From Bacteroidota bacterium (GTDB taxonomy: Bacteria; Bacteroidota; Bacteroidia; B-17B0; Aurantibacillaceae): a DNA stretch of 6,572 nt. The notes beneath the pieces are model-generated. The model had not been told where the DNA came from and searched no databases. It worked only from the letters and a program-made list of their open reading frames with translations. Each line of letters begins with the position of its first letter. Position 1 is the stretch's first letter. Positions 1-6,227 of this stretch are shown piece after piece. The position numbers and the translations under genes are program-made. The DNA is taken from NCBI GenBank assembly GCA_025360565.1, contig JANYBY010000246.1, positions 1 through 6,572 of the forward strand, given 5' to 3'.

Positions 1-333
1 AAATAATTTAATAATAATAAACATTACAAAGGCCACCAAAATAAAATCTATTATTGACGTTGCGAATTGTCCCCACTCAATAGAAACGGCTGCAGTGCCA
101 GGAGTTGTAATATTTCCGCCGGCATCCTTTACTTCCACCACCGCATCTTTAATAACCAGATGTTTTTTATTCAGGTCAATGCCTCCCATTAAAAGTCCTA
201 TCACTGGAGCAAACATTTTTTCTACAAAGGCAGTAACCACTTTGCCAAACGCACCGCCCATTACAAAAGCAATTGCCATGTCAACCAAATTTCCTTTCAT
301 GGCAAAAGCCTTAAATTCTGATACAAATCCCAT
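1..333 (-). CDS. mscL: Large-conductance mechanosensitive channel MscL (3' end cut by window edge)
   Basis: This is the MscL channel of the inner membrane, a homopentamer that opens under extreme membrane tension and releases solutes during hypo-osmotic shock. The frame starts with ATG at 333-331 and is open to base 1, giving 111 residues; E. coli MscL has 136, so roughly the last 25-35 residues (end of TM2 and the cytoplasmic helix) lie outside. Visible are the amphipathic N-terminal helix (MGFVSEFKAFAMKGN), the pore-lining TM1 (about residues 15-45, with GGAFGK at 26-31), a periplasmic loop (about 50-86) and the start of TM2 (about 88-111). The N-terminus aligns with E. coli MscL without gaps up to GGID at 50-53. 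At the pore constriction, E. coli Leu19 and Val23 are replaced by Met19 and Phe23. The gene follows the OmpA-like lipoprotein gene by 26 bases on the same strand, so it is probably cotranscribed. The family call is firm. Confidence 0.95.
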   Translation of the reverse strand, partial: MGFVSEFKAFAMKGNLVDMAIAFVMGGAFGKVVTAFVEKMFAPVIGLLMGGIDLNKKHLVIKDAVVEVKDAGGNITTPGTAAVSIEWGQFATSIIDFILVAFVMFIIIKLF

Positions 334-359
334 ATTTTTTTTTCTAAAAAACGTTTTGT

Positions 360-1364
360 TTAGTTGGTTCCTAAAACTTTTAATAATTCATCCAGTTTTG
401 GTGTGAGAATAATCTCTGTCCTTCTATTTTTCTTACGGGCCTCAGGAGTTTTGCCGTTGTCAAGCGGAAAAAATTCTCCCCTGCCGGCTGAGGTAATTCT
501 CTGCGCATCAATTTTAGCGCTGCCCAACATTATTTTTGTTACCGAAGTGGCACGCATAACACTTAAGTCCCAATTATCTTTTATTTCCCCCGCACCCTTC
601 ATAGGCACATCGTCTGTATGGCCTTCTACCATTACATTAATATCCACATTCGCCTCTAAAACTTTTGCTACATTTTTTAAAGCTTCAGTACCCCTCGCTT
701 CAACATTTGTTTTTCCGCTGGCAAACAACAGGCTTTCATCCATACTTACATACACTTTTCCGTTTTTTTGTGTAATGGTCAATCCTTTATTTTCAAAACC
801 TAACAACGCATCGCTTAATTTTTTCTTTAGGTCGGCTGCTGCCTGGTCTTTTTTCTTTAAGATGTCTTCCAACTCATTTACACGTGCTTCTCTTTGCGCT
901 AACTTACCGCTTACATCATCCAGGTCTGCTTTTTGTTTATTGAGTTTTGCCTCTAATACTTTTAATTCGTCTTCTTTTTTAAGAAGCGATTCTTTTGTCG
1001 CCTGCAGGTCTCCACTCAGTTTAGTATTGTCATTATTGCTTCCTGTCAATAATTTATTGTAACGATCCAATAACGACTGATTTAATTGATCCAGTTTATC
1101 GTATTTGGAAGTAAGGTTTCTGTAATTGCTTCCAATAATGGAAGTATCTCTTTTTAAGCCTGTGTTTTCTTTTTCAAACTTAACCATTTGTTCCTTTAAC
1201 TCGGCCAGTTTAGCCTCGTTTTCTCTTGAACTTTTTTTAATGTCGGCCAGCTCTGTTTCACAACTTTTAAGTTTAGTTTGTGTTTCTTCAAGCTTACGGG
1301 CAGGCACGCAGGCAAACGCAAACGCGGCCATGGCTATATACAGGATAAAATATTTTTTAATCAT
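360..1364 (-). CDS. OmpA-like peptidoglycan-binding coiled-coil lipoprotein
   Basis: Predicted outer-membrane lipoprotein of 334 residues that tethers the envelope to peptidoglycan. I chose the ATG at 1364 because it gives a clean lipoprotein signal: MIKK, a hydrophobic stretch, then AFAC with the lipidated cysteine at residue 19. The Phe at -2 is unusual for a lipobox. The frame is also open to an ATG at 1409, but that would add 15 mostly charged residues before the signal peptide. Residues about 21-185 are a Lys/Glu/Leu-rich coiled coil, followed by an OmpA_C-like domain at about 190-325. It carries GHTD (248-251, Asp251) and LSxxRAxxV (267-275, Arg271), equivalent to the Asp and Arg that bind diaminopimelate in OmpA, and the NRR motif (313-315). 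Bacteroidota commonly have such lipoproteins, in which a coiled coil precedes the OmpA domain. It is first in a probable operon with mscL and diverges from acs. The specific role is unknown; it is Pal-like in domain but much longer than Pal. Confidence 0.88.
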   Translation of the reverse strand: MIKKYFILYIAMAAFAFACVPARKLEETQTKLKSCETELADIKKSSRENEAKLAELKEQMVKFEKENTGLKRDTSIIGSNYRNLTSKYDKLDQLNQSLLDRYNKLLTGSNNDNTKLSGDLQATKESLLKKEDELKVLEAKLNKQKADLDDVSGKLAQREARVNELEDILKKKDQAAADLKKKLSDALLGFENKGLTITQKNGKVYVSMDESLLFASGKTNVEARGTEALKNVAKVLEANVDINVMVEGHTDDVPMKGAGEIKDNWDLSVMRATSVTKIMLGSAKIDAQRITSAGRGEFFPLDNGKTPEARKKNRRTEIILTPKLDELLKVLGTN

Positions 1365-1422
1365 GTTTAAAGTTAACTTCAATTTTTCATGGTTGAACGG
1401 CATTTTCATTAGCTTTTTAACA

Positions 1423-1452
1423 ATGTAATTGTGGACAAAATTTTTACCTTTA
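1423..1452 (+). promoter_or_regulatory. Weak candidate promoter for acs
   Basis: On the plus strand ATG (1423-1425), 19 bases and TACCTTTA (1445-1452) resemble the Bacteroidota -33/-7 pair, with one mismatch in each element (ATG for TTG, final A for G). The start of transcription would fall near 1459, giving acs a leader of about 70 bases. Its -7 box is one base away from the -7 box of the minus-strand promoter. No better plus-strand match was found between 1410 and 1530, but the evidence is thin. Confidence 0.22.
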
Positions 1453-1465
1453 CTTGCCCTGCCAA
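1436..1465 (-). promoter_or_regulatory. Predicted Bacteroidota-type promoter for the OmpA-like/mscL operon
   Basis: Read on the minus strand there is TTG (plus positions 1463-1465), exactly 19 bases, then AAATTTTG (1443-1436). This matches the known Bacteroidota consensus, TTG at -33 and TAnnTTTG at -7, except for the first base of the -7 box. Transcription would begin near 1430. That leaves a leader of about 66 bases before the ATG at 1364 and about 21 before the alternative ATG at 1409. The match is by eye in AT-rich DNA, so chance is possible, but the spacing and the complete TTTG make it the best promoter candidate in the window. Confidence 0.45.
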
Positions 1466-1469
1466 TAAG

Positions 1470-1522
1470 GGTTTAAAGAACAATGTTGGGCACAAAAAGG
1501 ATGTTTTAACGGTTTAAGAACA
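1470..1522. repeat. Near-exact direct repeat in the acs upstream region
   Basis: GGTTTAAAGAACA at 1470-1482 recurs as GGTTTAAGAACA at 1511-1522, differing only by one A in a short A run. The copies start 41 bases apart, close to four helical turns, and the second ends 8 bases before the acs start codon. Such an arrangement could be a pair of regulator sites or just a chance repeat in AT-rich sequence. No known operator was recognised. Confidence 0.4.
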
Positions 1523-1530
1523 GATTTAAC

Positions 1531-3420
1531 ATGCAAATAAGATCTTTTGAAGAGTACAAAAATGCCTATGAGCTTAGTATAAAAGAACCCGAAAACTTTT
1601 GGGCAAAGATCGCCGAAAATTTTGTTTGGCGTAAAAAGTGGGATAAAGTATTGGATTGGAATTTTACTGAACCGAAAATAAACTGGTTCATAAACGGTAA
1701 ATTAAATATTACCGAAAATTGTATCGACAGGCATTTGCCCGCAAAAGCAAACGATATTGCTTTTTATTTTGAAGAAAATGAAATTGGGCGACCGGTAAAA
1801 AAAATCACCTACCAAGAACTACACGATGAGGTTTGTAAATTGGCAAACGTATTAAGATCTTTTGGTGTAACAAAAGGTGACCGGGTTTGTATTTATTTAC
1901 CTATGATTCCCGAAGCCGTGTATTCACTTTTGGCATGCGCACGAATTGGGGCGGTTCATTCAGTTGTGTTTGGTGGTTTCAGCGCACAATCTATTCGTGA
2001 CAGAATTAACGACAGCAGCTGCAAAGTAGTTTTAACAAGCGATGGGGCTTACCGCGGAAACAAACAAATACCCATGAAAGCCACAGTTGATGAGGCTTTA
2101 AAGGATTGCCCCTCGGTTGAAAAAGTACTTGTATTTAAGCGCACCGGCGAAAAAGTAAACATGCAAAGCAACCGCGATCTGGAGTGGGATATAGAAATAA
2201 ATAAACAGCGGTCAGAATGCGAACCGGAAATAATGGATAGCGAAGACCCTTTATTTATTTTATATACTTCGGGCAGTACCGGAAAACCAAAGGGCGTTGT
2301 GCACAGTTGTGGCGGTTACATGGTTTATTGTTGTTACAGTTTTATAAATGTTTTTCAATACGAACCCGAACAAATATATTGGTGTACTGCAGATGTAGGA
2401 TGGATCACCGGGCACTCATACATTACTTACGGTCCGCTGCTTGCCGGCGCTTCGTCTGTTATTTTTGAAGGCATTCCGAGTTATCCGGATGCGGGACGAT
2501 TTTGGAACATCGTGGATAAATTGAAGGTAAATATTTTTTATACCGCGCCAACCGCTATCCGTTCACTTGAAGCGGCCGGTTTGGATTTTGTAAAACCTTA
2601 TAATTTATCTTCGTTAAAAGTGCTGGGCAGTGTTGGCGAACCAATTAATGAAGAAGCCTGGCAATGGTATCATAAAAATATCGGCAAAGAAAAATGTCCC
2701 ATCGTTGACACTTGGTGGCAAACCGAAACCGGCGGTATTTTAATTTCGCCGCTGGCAAACATTACAAAAACAAAACCAAGTTTTGCAACATTGCCTTTAC
2801 CGGGAGTGCAACCTGTGTTGGTTGATGATAAAGGAAAATTGATAGAAGGAAACGGAGTAGAAGGAAATTTATGCATTAAATTCCCTTGGCCATCAATTAT
2901 ACGAACAACTTATGGTGATCACGAAAGATGCCGACAAACTTATTTTGCAACATATCACAATTTATATTTTACCGGTGATGGATGTAAGCGTGATGAAGAG
3001 GGATATTATAGAATTACAGGAAGAGTGGATGATGTAATAAATGTGAGCGGTCACAGGATCGGGACAGCGGAAGTAGAGAGTGCCATCAATGAACACGCGG
3101 ATGTGGTGGAATCTGCTGTAGTAGGCTATCCGCATGATATAAAGGGACAGGGAATTTATGCTTACTGCATCGTTCCAAAAACAACCAAATCGCAAGACGA
3201 ATTACGTAAAGAAATTTTAAATTGTGTAAATAAAATTATTGGTCCCATTGCCCGGCCTGATAAAATTCAAATTGTAAGTGGCTTGCCCAAAACGCGCAGC
3301 GGAAAGATCATGCGAAGGATCTTACGAAAAGTAGCGGAAGGCGAAACAAAAAATTTAGGCGATGTTTCTACTTTGCTTGATCCTCTTGTGGTAGAAGAGA
3401 TTGTGAAAGGCAGATTGTAA
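1531..3420 (+). CDS. acs: Acetyl-CoA synthetase (AMP-forming)
   Basis: Cytoplasmic enzyme that activates acetate in two steps: acetate + ATP gives acetyl-AMP, then CoA gives acetyl-CoA and AMP. It has 629 residues against about 650 in enterobacteria and appears complete. The N-terminal ACAS_N-type region carries GKLNITENCIDRHL (56-69). The adenylate-forming motifs follow in order: YTSGSTGKPKG (245-255), the P-loop-like motif; WWQTETGG (395-402), with Trp396 matching the Trp that shapes the small acetate pocket; YFTGDG (479-484, Asp483); and GRVDDVINVSGHR (497-509), around the hinge between domains. The C-terminal RSGKIMRR (589-596) holds Lys592, the catalytic lysine that is reversibly acetylated in other Acs enzymes, so the same control is possible here. 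The Trp pocket argues for acetate over propionate. The ATG at 1531 places the first residues as expected for Bacteroidota Acs. It leads the acs-ogt-rel cluster, with ogt starting one base after its stop. Confidence 0.97.
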   Translation: MQIRSFEEYKNAYELSIKEPENFWAKIAENFVWRKKWDKVLDWNFTEPKINWFINGKLNITENCIDRHLPAKANDIAFYFEENEIGRPVKKITYQELHDEVCKLANVLRSFGVTKGDRVCIYLPMIPEAVYSLLACARIGAVHSVVFGGFSAQSIRDRINDSSCKVVLTSDGAYRGNKQIPMKATVDEALKDCPSVEKVLVFKRTGEKVNMQSNRDLEWDIEINKQRSECEPEIMDSEDPLFILYTSGSTGKPKGVVHSCGGYMVYCCYSFINVFQYEPEQIYWCTADVGWITGHSYITYGPLLAGASSVIFEGIPSYPDAGRFWNIVDKLKVNIFYTAPTAIRSLEAAGLDFVKPYNLSSLKVLGSVGEPINEEAWQWYHKNIGKEKCPIVDTWWQTETGGILISPLANITKTKPSFATLPLPGVQPVLVDDKGKLIEGNGVEGNLCIKFPWPSIIRTTYGDHERCRQTYFATYHNLYFTGDGCKRDEEGYYRITGRVDDVINVSGHRIGTAEVESAINEHADVVESAVVGYPHDIKGQGIYAYCIVPKTTKSQDELRKEILNCVNKIIGPIARPDKIQIVSGLPKTRSGKIMRRILRKVAEGETKNLGDVSTLLDPLVVEEIVKGRL

Positions 3421-3421
3421 A

Positions 3422-3919
3422 ATGGAAGAATTATTTTGTACGTATTTTTTATCTCCTCTAGGAGAAATTGAAATAAGATATACTAGTAAAAGTATTTACG
3501 CTTTTCATTTTATGAAAGAAGGAGCGGCAAAGAAAAATGAGCCCGAAAATAAAACTGTGCTGATAAAAGAGGCGCAGGAACAATTAAAAAGATATTTTGA
3601 AGGAACATTAAAAGAATTTGATCTGCCTCTTAAGATGGAAGGAACCGAATTTCAAAAAAAAGTATGGATAGAATTGGGCACTATTAACTTCGGGAAAACC
3701 GTTTCTTATTTAACTCTGGCTAAACAATTAGGAGACGAAAAATGTATTCGTGCGGCTGCTTCGGCTAACGGCAAAAACCCTTTTGCTATTGTTATCCCTT
3801 GTCACCGCGTAATTGGCACCAATGGCAGTTTAACGGGCTATGCCGGCGAACTATGGCGTAAACAGTGGCTTTTGGAGCATGAAGCAAAGGTTTGCGGAAC
3901 CTATCAAAAATTGTTTTAA
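3422..3919 (+). CDS. ogt: Methylated-DNA--protein-cysteine S-methyltransferase (O6-alkylguanine repair)
   Basis: Suicide DNA-repair protein that moves the alkyl group from O6-alkylguanine (also O4-alkylthymine) to its own cysteine. It has 165 residues, the usual size of a stand-alone Ogt, and no Ada-type N-terminal regulatory domain. An N-terminal ribonuclease-H-like domain (about 1-70) precedes the DNA-binding/active-site domain (about 74-157). The acceptor motif is PCHRV with Cys127. The other functional residues line up with human MGMT at a constant offset of 18: Tyr96 (Tyr114), Arg110 as the arginine finger (Arg128), Asn119 (Asn137), Cys127 (Cys145), His128 (His146) and Glu154 (Glu172). 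All key residues are present, so it should be active. Its ATG lies one base after the acs stop codon, so translational coupling is likely. Ogt is the most fitting symbol, though such genes are also called ada-like or mgt. Confidence 0.95.
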   Translation: MEELFCTYFLSPLGEIEIRYTSKSIYAFHFMKEGAAKKNEPENKTVLIKEAQEQLKRYFEGTLKEFDLPLKMEGTEFQKKVWIELGTINFGKTVSYLTLAKQLGDEKCIRAAASANGKNPFAIVIPCHRVIGTNGSLTGYAGELWRKQWLLEHEAKVCGTYQKLF

Positions 3920-4001
3920 GGTTTCTTTACAAGATTCCATTTTCAAATATTACATAAAAACCGTAACTTCATCATCACAATTGGATACTATAAGCCCTGA
4001 T

Positions 4002-6203
4002 ATGAAAATTGATGTAGCAGCCGAACGCAAAGAAATTTTACATCGTTACAAACTTCTGATCAAAGCCTGTAAACGGCGTCTTGAAAAAGGGGACAAGGAA
4101 AAAATTCGTAAAGCATTTGAAGTTGCCGTTGAAGCGCATAAAGAAATGCGGCGCAAAAGCGGCGAGCCATATATTTATCATCCAATTGCTGTTGCTCAAA
4201 TTTGTGCCGAAGAAATTGGATTGGGCGCAACGGGAATTGTTTGCGCGCTTTTACACGATACGGTTGAAGATACCGATTTAACGCTTGAGGATGTAAAGGG
4301 GTTATTTGGCGAAAAAGTTTCGCAGATCATTAACGGGCTCACAAAGATCTCGGGGGTTATTGATAACACCTCTTCTATTCAGGCGGAAAATTTCAGGAAA
4401 GTGCTGCTCACCATGAGCGAAGACGTGCGTGTAATTTTAATAAAATTAGCGGATAGGCTTCATAACATGCGTACACTTGAGCACATGAAACGAGATAAGC
4501 AAATGAAGATCGCAAGCGAAACACTTTTTTTATACGCGCCCCTTGCTCATCGCCTAGGATTAAATACTATTAAAACCGAATTAGAGGACCTTTCCTTAAA
4601 ATATACCGATACCGATGCGTTTTATGAAATAGCGGTTAAATTAAAAGAAAGTGAACCTGAACGAAAACGGTTCATTCAAAAATTTATTGAACCGTTAAAA
4701 GAAATTTTAGTTGAACAGGGATTTAGTTTTAAAATTTTTGGCAGACCTAAATCTATTTTCAGTATTTATAATAAAATAAAAAGTAAACACGTTTCCTTTG
4801 ATGAAATTTATGATCTGTTTGCTATTCGTATCGTGATTGATTCTCCGTTAGACCAGGAAAAATCGGATTGCTGGAAAGTGTATTCGATCATTACCGATTT
4901 TTATCATCCGAGCCCTGATAGGTTAAGGGATTGGATCAGTACACCAAAAAGCAATGGTTATGAAAGTTTGCACACAACCGTTATGGGCCCCGAAGGAAAG
5001 TGGGTGGAGGTACAGATACGAACCGTTAGGATGGATGACCTTGCCGAAAACGGATATGCCGCGCATTGGAAATACAAAGAGAGTGCAGCCGATAAAGAAA
5101 GTAAGTTAGAGAGTTGGCTGCATAAGATAAAAGAAATGTTGGAAAATCCCGATCCAAACGCGCTGGAATTTATTGACGATTTTAAATTAAATTTATTTAG
5201 CGATGAGCTTTTCGCGTTCACGCCAAAGGGCGATATGAAAACGCTGCCAATTGGCGCTACCGCGCTTGACTTTGCATTTGAGATCCATACCAAAGTTGGA
5301 GAGCATTGTATTGGCGCAAAAGTAAATCACAAATTAGTACCCTTAAGTTATGAAATTAAAAGCGGCGATCAGATTGAAATTTTAACGAGCAACAAGCAAA
5401 CGCCAAAAGACGATTGGTTAAAATATGTGATCACAGCCAAGGCAAAATCTAAAATAAAAAGTAATTTAAAAGAGCAGCGCAAAAAAGTAGCCGGAGACGG
5501 GCGCGAGATCCTTGAAAAGAAATTTTATAAAAATAAATTGGATTTTACGTTACAGAACGTGAATGATTTTTGCAATTATTTAAAACTACCCTCATCACTC
5601 GAATTGTTTTACCGTGCCGCATTGGGAAATGTAGATGTAAAAGAAATAAAAGCGTTCATTAAATTTAAAGAAAGCCCGCCGGTAAAAGCGCATAAAAAAT
5701 CCGAGGCCTCAAAATTGGAGCAGTTGGTTACAAACGCCAGAGGAAGCACCAATATGCTGGTGATTGGCGACGACATGCAAAAACTGGATTATAAATTATC
5801 GCCGTGTTGTAATCCTATTCCGGGCGACGATGTATTTGGATTTATAACCGTGAGCGAAGGAATAAAAATTCACAGGGTAAATTGCCCTAATGCCATAAAG
5901 CTACTCTCTAACTATGCGTATCGGGTTGTAAAAGCAAAATGGACGAACGACCAGTTGATCTCGTTCTTAGCGGGAATTAAAATTACCGGTACAGATGAAT
6001 TAGGAATTGTGAATAATATTACAAAAGTTATTTCGAACGAGAATAACGTAAATATGCGAGCCATTAATTTTGATACAGAAGATGGAATGTTTGAAGGAAC
6101 TGTAATGGTGTATGTTCACGATACAAAACACCTGAGCCATTTAATTGATAAGCTCACAAAGGTTAAGGGAGTAAAGCACGTTGAGAGAATTGACGAAAAG
6201 TAA
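4002..6203 (+). CDS. rel: Bifunctional (p)ppGpp synthetase/hydrolase (long RelA/SpoT homolog)
   Basis: Makes the alarmone (p)ppGpp from ATP and GDP/GTP and hydrolyses it, setting the stringent response. I start it at the ATG at 4002 (733 residues), where MKIDV begins the conserved region. The same frame is open back to 3840, but that part overlaps ogt and looks unconserved. Domains in order: HD hydrolase (about 40-190) with His60, His85-Asp86 in HDTVED and Asp151 in DRLHNMRT, all intact; synthetase (about 235-355) with FGRPKSIFSIYNKIK, Asp271 in YDLFAIR and Glu336 in VEVQIRT, matching catalytic Asp264 and Glu323 of the streptococcal enzyme; TGS (about 402-463); a helical region; a zinc-finger-like domain with Cys602, Cys603, His624 and Cys628; and ACT (about 658-733). 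Both activities should therefore work. The class motif reads RLRD (307-310), a variant of the basic RxKD type rather than the acidic ExDD of RelA. An 82-base gap separates it from ogt, with no promoter seen. Names relA and spoT are also used. Confidence 0.96.
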   Translation: MKIDVAAERKEILHRYKLLIKACKRRLEKGDKEKIRKAFEVAVEAHKEMRRKSGEPYIYHPIAVAQICAEEIGLGATGIVCALLHDTVEDTDLTLEDVKGLFGEKVSQIINGLTKISGVIDNTSSIQAENFRKVLLTMSEDVRVILIKLADRLHNMRTLEHMKRDKQMKIASETLFLYAPLAHRLGLNTIKTELEDLSLKYTDTDAFYEIAVKLKESEPERKRFIQKFIEPLKEILVEQGFSFKIFGRPKSIFSIYNKIKSKHVSFDEIYDLFAIRIVIDSPLDQEKSDCWKVYSIITDFYHPSPDRLRDWISTPKSNGYESLHTTVMGPEGKWVEVQIRTVRMDDLAENGYAAHWKYKESAADKESKLESWLHKIKEMLENPDPNALEFIDDFKLNLFSDELFAFTPKGDMKTLPIGATALDFAFEIHTKVGEHCIGAKVNHKLVPLSYEIKSGDQIEILTSNKQTPKDDWLKYVITAKAKSKIKSNLKEQRKKVAGDGREILEKKFYKNKLDFTLQNVNDFCNYLKLPSSLELFYRAALGNVDVKEIKAFIKFKESPPVKAHKKSEASKLEQLVTNARGSTNMLVIGDDMQKLDYKLSPCCNPIPGDDVFGFITVSEGIKIHRVNCPNAIKLLSNYAYRVVKAKWTNDQLISFLAGIKITGTDELGIVNNITKVISNENNVNMRAINFDTEDGMFEGTVMVYVHDTKHLSHLIDKLTKVKGVKHVERIDEK

Positions 6204-6227
6204 GGAAAATTAAATTTTAGAGGCCTG

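Noticed and set aside
348..357. AAAACGTTTT palindrome between the lipoprotein gene and mscL
   Set aside because: It is a ten-base palindrome with only two G/C bases and no loop, it stands alone, and it matches no operator known to me.
95..406. Plus-strand open frame across mscL and the intergenic gap
   Set aside because: It is antisense to an unmistakable MscL frame and its translation shows no family features.
364..1062. Long plus-strand open frame (232 codons) opposite the OmpA-like lipoprotein gene
   Set aside because: It mirrors the codon pattern of the real gene on the other strand, is rich in Ser, Phe and Leu with no recognisable motif, and the minus-strand frame has clear OmpA domain signatures.
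1410..1530. Possible riboswitch or small RNA in the divergent region before acs
   Set aside because: No stable stem-loops or known aptamer cores were seen by eye. The region is short and is better explained by promoters and the direct repeat.
3840..4001. N-terminal extension of Rel by 54 residues from an ATG inside ogt
   Set aside because: The added residues overlap ogt coding sequence and look unlike any Rel N-terminus. The conserved region begins at the ATG at 4002, so the openness of the frame is incidental.
4958..5293. Minus-strand open frame of 111 codons inside rel
   Set aside because: It is a shadow of the rel synthetase/TGS coding region with no motif and no promoter of its own.
6206..6218. 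AAAATT-A-AATTTT palindrome between the convergent rel and SiaC-like genes, as a terminator
   Set aside because: The stem is six A-T pairs with a one-base loop, too weak and too tight for an intrinsic terminator, and such palindromes are common in AT-rich DNA.
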